A stretch of DNA of 64,000 nt, from positions 6,014,001-6,078,000 of the forward strand of contig NZ_JAPENX010000001.1 of NCBI RefSeq assembly GCF_026341815.1, given 5' to 3'. Source of the stretch: Streptomyces sp. NBC_00572. Lineage in GTDB: Bacteria > Actinomycetota > Actinomycetes > Streptomycetales > Streptomycetaceae. Position numbers and translations under genes: made by a program. Each line of letters starts with the position of its first letter. Position 1 is the first letter of the stretch. Of this stretch, positions 58,774-64,000 are shown one piece after another. The notes beneath the pieces were generated by a model. It was not told where the DNA came from. It saw only the letters and a list, made by a program, of their open reading frames with translations, and made no database searches.

Positions 58774-59520
58774 TCAGAGAGAGATGCCGCCGTCGATCTG
58801 CACGACCTGGCCCGTGATGTACGCGGCACGGTCGGAGACCAGGAACGACACCAGGTCCGCGACCTCTTCGGGCTCGCCGAAACGGTCGAGCGCGATGCGC
58901 TCCCGCATCTGCTCGGCGACGGCACCGCTCAGTTCCGCGGTCATGTCGGTGGCGACGAACCCCGGCGCGACGACGTTCGCGCGGATGCCGTAGCGCCCCA
59001 ACTCCTTGGCCACGGACCGGGTGAAGCCGATGATCCCGGCCTTGGTGGCGGCGTAGTTGGACTGCCCGACGTTGCCGTACACACCGGCCACCGAGGAGAG
59101 GGTCACCAGGGATCCGGCGCGGCGCTTCATCATCGGGAAGACCGCGGCCCGGCAGATGTTGTAGGTGCCGTTCAGATTGACGTCGACGACGTCCTGCCAG
59201 TCCTCCTGGGCCATCAGCACCAGGGGCTTGTCGCGGATGATCCCCGCGCAGCTGACCACCGTGTCGACCGGCCCCACCTCCTTCTCCGTCAGCGCGACGA
59301 AGGCCCGGGCGGCGGCCGGATCGGCGACGTCGGCCCGATGGGCGAGGACGCGCGCCCCCGTCGTACGGGCCAGCTCCGCGGTCTTCTCGGCCGACTCGGG
59401 CTGGGAGCGGTAGCAGAACGCGATGTCGTAGCCGTCCTGGGCCAGCCGTTGCACCACCGCGCGCCCGATCCCCCGGGATCCACCGGTGACCAGGGCGACG
59501 GGACGGTCCTGTCCGGGCAT
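58774..59520 (-). CDS. FabG-type 3-oxoacyl-ACP reductase
   Basis: 248-aa SDR ketoreductase. TGGSRGIGRAVVQRLA cofactor loop, NLNGTYNICRA, catalytic Ser in TLSSVAG and Tyr/Lys in QSNYAATKAGIIGF, and YITGQVVQIDGG end. GAGGAG lies eight bases upstream. It would reduce the beta-keto group on the ACP-bound chain after each condensation, giving the substrate of the two hotdog dehydratases encoded next to it. Confidence 0.93.
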   Translation of the reverse strand: MPGQDRPVALVTGGSRGIGRAVVQRLAQDGYDIAFCYRSQPESAEKTAELARTTGARVLAHRADVADPAAARAFVALTEKEVGPVDTVVSCAGIIRDKPLVLMAQEDWQDVVDVNLNGTYNICRAAVFPMMKRRAGSLVTLSSVAGVYGNVGQSNYAATKAGIIGFTRSVAKELGRYGIRANVVAPGFVATDMTAELSGAVAEQMRERIALDRFGEPEEVADLVSFLVSDRAAYITGQVVQIDGGISL

Positions 59521-59532
59521 GCTCGTGACTCC

Positions 59533-60042
59533 TCAGTGAAGGGGCTGGGGCTGGGGCTGGGCGAGATCGGACAGCGGGCGGAGGGCGACGATGAAGTTCC
59601 CGACCTCCAGCGCCGTGGAGCCGCCGACCAGGGTCCGTCCGGCGAGCAGGGTGGTGTCACCGACCGCGCGGACGACGTGCACCTCGTGTTCGAGCACATC
59701 ACCCGGATACACGGGGTGGCCGAACCGCATCCGGTCCAGCGCTCCGGCGAGTTCCACCTTGCCGGTGGTCACATCGGGGTTGGGGGTGTCCCAGACGGCG
59801 AGCAGGACCGCCGCCTGCGCCCAGGACTCCACGAGCAGCGGCAGCGGATAGCGGAACCCGGCCGACGTGGCACCGGCCGGCACCCTGCGGTAGTGCGGTT
59901 CGTTCACCGTGACGGCCTTGACGGCGGTGAGCCGCTCCCCGGGCACGGCGGCGGTCACCCGGTCGACGAGCAGCATCGGGTAGCGGTGCGGAATGATCCG
60001 GGTGATGCCGGCGACGTCCGCCGACTCCGGCTGCCTGGTCAC
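59533..60042 (-). CDS. FabZ-like 3-hydroxyacyl-ACP dehydratase (1)
   Basis: 169-aa hotdog dehydratase. Catalytic His in IIPHRYPMLLVDRV and Glu/Asp region in PLLVESWAQAAVLLAV. Gln-Pro repeats at the C-terminus. GTG start overlaps the stop of dehydratase (2) (GTGA). With its partner it may form the heterodimeric dehydratase known from reducing type II PKS and aryl polyene systems. Confidence 0.87.
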   Translation of the reverse strand: MTRQPESADVAGITRIIPHRYPMLLVDRVTAAVPGERLTAVKAVTVNEPHYRRVPAGATSAGFRYPLPLLVESWAQAAVLLAVWDTPNPDVTTGKVELAGALDRMRFGHPVYPGDVLEHEVHVVRAVGDTTLLAGRTLVGGSTALEVGNFIVALRPLSDLAQPQPQPLH

Positions 60043-60455
60043 ACCGCACCTCCGGGCCCGGCCGCCGGCCGGTGCTCGTGGACGATCCGCAGGTCGGCGG
60101 CTCGGCCCCGCCCCGTGTCGATCGCCACCGTGGAGCGCACCCCGGAGTCGCCCGCCCGCGGTGCGTGGTACGTCACCCGGATCGTCAGTTCGTCGCCCGG
60201 GAAGACGGGTTCGCGGAACCGGCAGAGCTCCACGCCGATGAGCTCCACGGTGCGGCCCCGGCGCTCCTGGTCGGCCGTCACCGTGCCGTCGGCCAATTCG
60301 ATGAGGCCGACCCCGGGGAACACGGGGAACCCCGGATAGTGCCCAGGGAACGCCTCGTACCCGGGATCGACCGTGGCCAGAGCCGTCACCGTGTCGTCCG
60401 TGAACTCCACCGTCCGCGCGGCCAGTCCGAGCAGCGAGGGCGCCGTCCCCGTCAT
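60039..60455 (-). CDS. FabZ/FabA-like hotdog dehydratase (2)
   Basis: 138-aa hotdog protein. GHYPGFPVFPGVGLIELADG carries the conserved His and the helix with the acidic residue; ELIGVELCRFREPVFPGDELTI is the family beta-region. ATG 60455 overlaps the ACP stop (ATGA). The acidic position is E in IELADG rather than the FabZ EAMAQ form, so it may be a partner subunit more than an independent enzyme. Confidence 0.85.
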   Translation of the reverse strand: MTGTAPSLLGLAARTVEFTDDTVTALATVDPGYEAFPGHYPGFPVFPGVGLIELADGTVTADQERRGRTVELIGVELCRFREPVFPGDELTIRVTYHAPRAGDSGVRSTVAIDTGRGRAADLRIVHEHRPAAGPGGAV

Positions 60456-60715
60456 GAGGCGGCCCGCAGCGTCTCTTCGAGGAGTGCGTGGGTCGTCGCC
60501 AGGGTGGAGATCTTCTGCAGCTCCTCCTCGGCCAGCGTGACGGAGAACTCCTGCTCCAGGCGGACGGTGATCTCCAGGGCCATGAGCGAGTCCACGCCCA
60601 GGTCGTTGACGAAGTGCGCGTCGTCGGAGACCTCCGCGACGTCGACGTCCAGGATCTCGGCGATCAGGACGCGCAGCGCTTCCAGGTCCAGTTCGGTGCC
60701 GGTCTGCTCGGACAT
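60452..60715 (-). CDS. Acyl carrier protein
   Basis: 87-aa ACP with the phosphopantetheine attachment site S43 in NDLGVDSLMALEITVRLEQEF and an acidic helix II. GGAAAGGA lies upstream of the ATG. Stop overlaps dehydratase (2). It carries the growing chain for the KS, reductases and dehydratases of this operon and would be primed by the PPTase at 54.1 kb. Confidence 0.94.
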   Translation of the reverse strand: MSEQTGTELDLEALRVLIAEILDVDVAEVSDDAHFVNDLGVDSLMALEITVRLEQEFSVTLAEEELQKISTLATTHALLEETLRAAS

Positions 60716-60779
60716 GGGCTTCCTTTCCGGGGGAGGGACGATCGGGGGTGCGGTGGGCGGGCCACGGCACGGTCGGGGG

Positions 60780-61892
60780 TCACAGCAGGCGCAGGACCGT
60801 ACAGGCGACGAGGCCGTCCCCGTCGAGGGAGGTCACCAGGGCGACGCCTCCGTCACCGGGTCCGGTCGGGCCGACGGCGAGCACGGCGGCGAGCTGCAGG
60901 GCGGCCGACGCGGCGGAGGCGTCCCCGAACAGGTCGCGGACCCGCACGAGTTCGGCCTCGGTGCCGTCCATCGCCTCGGCGAGGGCTTCCGCCTCGACTC
61001 CGGGCGGGCCGCCGGTGGCGTCCGAAGGAGCCGCGAGGCGTACCTCGGCGGGACTCACCCCCGCGTCCCGCAGGGCGTTGCGGATGCACCGTACGAGCGT
61101 CGGGCGCAGGTCCTCCGGAGAGTGGAACGCGGCGAACCGTGCCGAGAGGATCTCCGCGCGCGGCCGGCGGCCCTGCCGCGCGGCGGAGTCCGCGTCCTCC
61201 AGGAGGAACATGGCGCAGCCCTCGGCGAGCGGGGTCGCGCCCCTGTCGCGGGGATCGCCGGTGTGCCAGTCCAGCCAGGCGCGCTGCACCGAGAACTCCT
61301 CGACCGCGCCGCACAGCACGGCCTCGCAGTGCCCCCGCTCGCGCAGCCGTGTCGCGTAGCGCAGGGCCTGCAGTCCGGTCAGCGGGCCCCCCGCGAGGGT
61401 GGCGTTCGGTCCCTTGAATCCGTACCAGATGGCGCTCTGGCCGGCGGCCCGGTTCATCACCGTGTTCGGGAAGCGCGCCGGGTCGACGTAGAAGGGCTTG
61501 GCGCCGGTGAGGGAGTCCCGGGTGAAGTCCATGGTGCTCTGCACGCTGCCGGAGCCCGTGCCGAGGACGAGCCCGACCCTCTCGGGGGCCGCGGGGAGCG
61601 GCTTGCGCGACCCGAACGGTTCGAGGAGCGAGCCGAGCGTGGCCACCGTGATGCCGGTGAGCCGGTCCATGGAACGGGTGCCCCGGCTGCCCAGCGCCTC
61701 GACCACGTCGAAGCCGGGGACGAGGCAGACCTGGTCGGAAGGGGCCTGCCATTCCTCGCTGTTGAGCCGGGGGACGACGGTCCGTCCGGCCCGCACCCCT
61801 TCCGTGAACGCCTCGCCGCCGATGCCGTACGGCGACAGCGCGGACCAGTCCGAGATCACGGTGGACCTGCGGGCCGGTGAGATGACAGCCAT
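60780..61892 (-). CDS. Ketosynthase-like protein lacking catalytic residues (chain-length-factor type)
   Basis: 370-aa thiolase-fold protein related to FabF/KS-beta. The active-site segment that should read TACSSG is NATLAGGPLTGLQALRYAT: no cysteine. The first His motif (THGT) is replaced by APSDATG, and the GHxxGAAG segment by GDASAASA. The fold is otherwise kept (VGLVLGTGSGSVQSTMDF, PNTVMNRAAGQSAI). Likely the chain length factor or a structural partner of the KS at the window end. Start overlaps the FabI-like stop (TGATG). Confidence 0.87.
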   Translation of the reverse strand: MAVISPARRSTVISDWSALSPYGIGGEAFTEGVRAGRTVVPRLNSEEWQAPSDQVCLVPGFDVVEALGSRGTRSMDRLTGITVATLGSLLEPFGSRKPLPAAPERVGLVLGTGSGSVQSTMDFTRDSLTGAKPFYVDPARFPNTVMNRAAGQSAIWYGFKGPNATLAGGPLTGLQALRYATRLRERGHCEAVLCGAVEEFSVQRAWLDWHTGDPRDRGATPLAEGCAMFLLEDADSAARQGRRPRAEILSARFAAFHSPEDLRPTLVRCIRNALRDAGVSPAEVRLAAPSDATGGPPGVEAEALAEAMDGTEAELVRVRDLFGDASAASAALQLAAVLAVGPTGPGDGGVALVTSLDGDGLVACTVLRLL

Positions 61893-62749
61893 CAGTGGGC
61901 GCCCCTTCCCTCGTGCGGCGCGTCGTCGCCGCGGTTCCTGTTCCAGGTGGTTCCCGCGGCGACCAGCTCCGCGCCGTCGACGCCGATGGTGTTGCCGGTG
62001 AGCCACGAGGACTCGGCGCGCGAGAGCATCACGACCACGTCGGCCACGTCCTCGGGCCTCGTCAGCCGGCCGTGCGGGTTGACCGAGGCGGACCGGTCCA
62101 CGAACTCGGCGTGGCCCGGGATGCGCAGCAGCGACGGGGTGACGGTGACACCCGCCCGCAGCGCGTTCACCGAGACGCCGTGCGGCGCCAGTTCGCAGGC
62201 GAGCTGACGTACATGCGACTCCAGTGCCGCCTTGGCCGCCGACACGGCCCCGTAGCTCGGCAGCACCTGGCTCGTCCCGGCGCTGGTCATGGCGAGGATC
62301 TTCGCGCCGTGGTGCAGCAGCCCCGCCGCCATCAGATCCTGCGTCCAGTACACGAGGCTGTGCGCCATGACGTCGAGCGTCATGTCCATCTGCCGCGGGG
62401 TGAGGACGGTCTTGTCGTCGTCCCGCGGAAGGAACGGTACGAGGGACCCGAAGGCCAGCGAGTGCAGCACCGTCAGCAGACCCGCCCCGCCGGTCAACTC
62501 TGTGATGGTGGGGATGAGTTGCTGCCGGGTGCGGGCGGCGGCGGCATTGGCGTTGAACAGGTGGGCCCGGGACCCGAGCGCCCGTAGCTCGCCCTCCAGC
62601 TCCTTGGCCCGCGCCGCCGCTTCGCCGTGGTCGAAGTGCACCCCGATGATGTGGGCGCCCTCCTCGGCCAGGGCCAGGGCGGTCGCCCGGCCCATGCCGC
62701 TGGAGACTCCCAGTACCAGACACCAGCTGTCACGCAGAGACTTCGGCAT
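61892..62749 (-). CDS. FabI/FabL-like enoyl-ACP reductase (SDR)
   Basis: 285-aa SDR of the enoyl-reductase type. SSGMGRATALALAEEGAHI cofactor loop, HSLAFGS (FabI-like substrate strand) and catalytic Tyr-x6-Lys in PSYGAVSAAKAALE, the spacing of FabI/FabL rather than the YxxxK of ketoreductases. The C-terminus is extended and polar. It would saturate some double bonds, which distinguishes this operon from fully conjugated polyene systems. Start overlaps the KS-like stop by 20 bases. Confidence 0.82.
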   Translation of the reverse strand: MPKSLRDSWCLVLGVSSGMGRATALALAEEGAHIIGVHFDHGEAAARAKELEGELRALGSRAHLFNANAAAARTRQQLIPTITELTGGAGLLTVLHSLAFGSLVPFLPRDDDKTVLTPRQMDMTLDVMAHSLVYWTQDLMAAGLLHHGAKILAMTSAGTSQVLPSYGAVSAAKAALESHVRQLACELAPHGVSVNALRAGVTVTPSLLRIPGHAEFVDRSASVNPHGRLTRPEDVADVVVMLSRAESSWLTGNTIGVDGAELVAAGTTWNRNRGDDAPHEGRGAH

Positions 62750-63761
62750 CGATCCCTCCCGCCGGGTGATGGTGAGTGGCGGCGCCGCCGACGCGGGCCG
62801 CCGCGAGCTGTCCGGTCGCCGTCGCGGTGACGACGACGCAGTCCTCGGCCCCGGTGGAGAGCAGGGCCCCCGCGTGCAGCAGCGGGGCGAGGCACCCCGC
62901 GCCCGCGGTCCTCTCGTACAACGGCCGCGCCCCGCCGGTCAGCGCCGCGAGTTCCCGGGCGACGGCCCGGCCGCGCGCCGAGCCGTCGAGGACCGCGTAC
63001 ACCGGCAGGGGGCGCCGCTCCCACTCCGGGCACAGTGCGTGGACCAGGTCCGCCACGCGGCGGCTCAGTTCCCCGCCCGGTGCGTCCCGCCCGCCGGCCG
63101 GAGGCACGAAGGCCGAGCGGACGCGGCACACCCCCTGGATGTGCGCTCCGCGCCGCTCCGCGTGCGCCCGGGGTTCGAGGACGAGACCCACGGCGCCCTC
63201 CTCGCCGCTCCCGGCGCCGGGTTCCCCCGGCGGGACCCGGTCCTCGGCCGCGGTGACGAGCACCGTACGGGCCCGGCCGAGGCGCAGTGCGCGCGTCGCG
63301 ACCTCCACCGCCTCCAGGCCGGCCACGGCCGGGGAGGTGAGCGTCAGACTGAACCCCTTGAACATCTCCTCCGAGGCGAGCCTGCTGGCGAGGACGTTGA
63401 TCGCGAAGTAGGGAGCGGTCGCCGGGCTGAGGCGCTCGGCGCCGCTCTCGATCACCGTCCGGTCCATGTCCCGGAACAGCGGGGCGAGGGCGCTGTTCGT
63501 CCCGAGGACCAGGCCGCGCAGCTCCGGCGGCACCTCGTCCACCGGGCCGGCCGCCCGCAGCGCCCGACGGCCCGCGGCCAGCAGATAACGGGCCCCGGGC
63601 GGCAGGTACTTGTGGCCGCGCGGCCCCAGCTCGGCCCGCGCGTCGAACCATTCGGCGTCCGCGACCGTGGGACCGGGGTCCAGCACACCGGCCGGGGTCC
63701 GCCGGGGCGACACCAGGCCCACGCCCGTCACCACCACCTCGTCCTGGGCGACCGTCAGCAC
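62730..63761 (-). CDS. Second ketosynthase-like protein without catalytic Cys
   Basis: 343-aa KS-fold protein, short for a KS. GTG 63761 overlaps the upstream KS stop by seven bases. N-terminus VVVTGVGLVSPRRTPAGV is KS-like. The nucleophile segment is SLTLTSPAVAGLEAVEVATRAL (no Cys), and the C-terminal motifs are decayed (VLDGSARGRAVARE for THGT, RTAGAGCLAPLLHAG for the GHxxG segment). Together with the protein at 60780 it gives the operon two inactive KS-fold partners. Comparable extra KS-like subunits (ApeC) exist in aryl polyene systems. Confidence 0.8.
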   Translation of the reverse strand: MLTVAQDEVVVTGVGLVSPRRTPAGVLDPGPTVADAEWFDARAELGPRGHKYLPPGARYLLAAGRRALRAAGPVDEVPPELRGLVLGTNSALAPLFRDMDRTVIESGAERLSPATAPYFAINVLASRLASEEMFKGFSLTLTSPAVAGLEAVEVATRALRLGRARTVLVTAAEDRVPPGEPGAGSGEEGAVGLVLEPRAHAERRGAHIQGVCRVRSAFVPPAGGRDAPGGELSRRVADLVHALCPEWERRPLPVYAVLDGSARGRAVARELAALTGGARPLYERTAGAGCLAPLLHAGALLSTGAEDCVVVTATATGQLAAARVGGAATHHHPAGGIDAEVSA

Positions 63762-64000
63762 GGGACCGCCTCCCGGACCACGAACGAGGCGTTGTTGCCG
63801 CCGAACGCGTAGGCGTTCACCAGCACCGCCGGGTTCCCGAGCGGGACCGGGGCCGGGAACACCGGGACGGCGCACTCCGGGTCCTGCCGGCCCACAGGCA
63901 CGTTGCCGGGTACGGACCCGTGCCGCACGACGAGTGTCGCGGCGACCGCGGCGAGCCCCGCGGCGGCGCCACCGGTGTGGCCGATGAGCGCCTTCAGACT
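63755..64000 (-). CDS. Beta-ketoacyl synthase, C-terminal part (cut by window end)
   Basis: The last 81 codons of a KS. SLKALIGHTGGAAAGLAAVAA holds the conserved Lys and second catalytic His, and LVNAYAFGGNNASFVVRE is the C-terminal NAFGFGGxN signature. Both motifs are intact, unlike the two following KS-like genes, so this is the likely active condensing enzyme. The Cys is outside the window. Overlaps the next gene by seven bases. Confidence 0.9.
   Translation of the reverse strand, partial: SLKALIGHTGGAAAGLAAVAATLVVRHGSVPGNVPVGRQDPECAVPVFPAPVPLGNPAVLVNAYAFGGNNASFVVREAVPC

Overview
The window is high-GC actinobacterial DNA, almost certainly Streptomyces. Codons end in G or C, GTG starts are common, neighbouring genes often overlap as ATGA or GTGA, and the gene families are typical of that genus (ROK, LacI, IclR and HxlR regulators, sugar ABC operons without their own ATPase, an ECF sigma factor with a DUF5134 partner). 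I see no rRNA, tRNA or CRISPR.

Positions 1-31 kb form a plant-polysaccharide sugar island. It holds two intracellular GH42 beta-galactosidases, a GH95 alpha-L-fucosidase, a secreted GH53 endo-galactanase, and a sugar ABC importer with its own LacI regulator. It also holds what looks like a complete De Ley-Doudoroff route for galactose: SDR dehydrogenase, SMP-30 lactonase, galactonate dehydratase DgoD, keto-deoxy sugar-acid kinase and KDPG/KDPGal aldolase. A second acid-sugar module (enolase-superfamily dehydratase, zinc alcohol dehydrogenase, a truncated gene, IclR regulator), L-rhamnose mutarotase with a LacI regulator, and divergent xylA/xylB complete it. The combined picture is growth on galactan, arabinogalactan and pectin side chains. 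A TnpB-only IS605-type element sits exactly at the stop codon of the sugar-binding-protein gene, inside the importer operon.

Positions 31-46.9 kb are mixed chromosomal genes: DUF1349, ketopantoate reductase with HxlR, ROK regulator, MBL hydrolase, FtsX/ABC exporter pair, M23 peptidase, SPFH protein, WGR/beta-propeller protein, DUF350, HdeD, M20 peptidase, DoxX and OpcA.

Positions 46.9-50.5 kb hold a small cytochrome P450 locus. A methyltransferase and a P450 face a second P450. The last bases of the second P450 gene overlap an 18-bp gene with a strong Shine-Dalgarno sequence that encodes the pentapeptide MKYWH. This fits the M-x-Y-x-H precursors of biarylitide RiPPs, which are cross-linked by a neighbouring P450. 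It is the most interesting system in the window.

Positions 50.5-53.7 kb hold a Cys-rich protein, a CE7 acetylxylan esterase, a STAS-like protein and an ECF sigma operon.

Positions 53.8-64 kb are the distal part of a reducing type II PKS/FAS-like operon on the minus strand. It encodes a KS (cut by the window end), two KS-fold proteins that both lack the catalytic cysteine, a FabI-like reductase, ACP, two hotdog dehydratases, FabG, a DsbA/HCCA-isomerase-like protein, an alpha/beta hydrolase, a fused enoyl-CoA hydratase/hydroxyacyl-CoA dehydrogenase, a Sfp-type PPTase and a DUF6059 protein. A 104-bp MITE-like element flanked by CTAG sits inside this operon.
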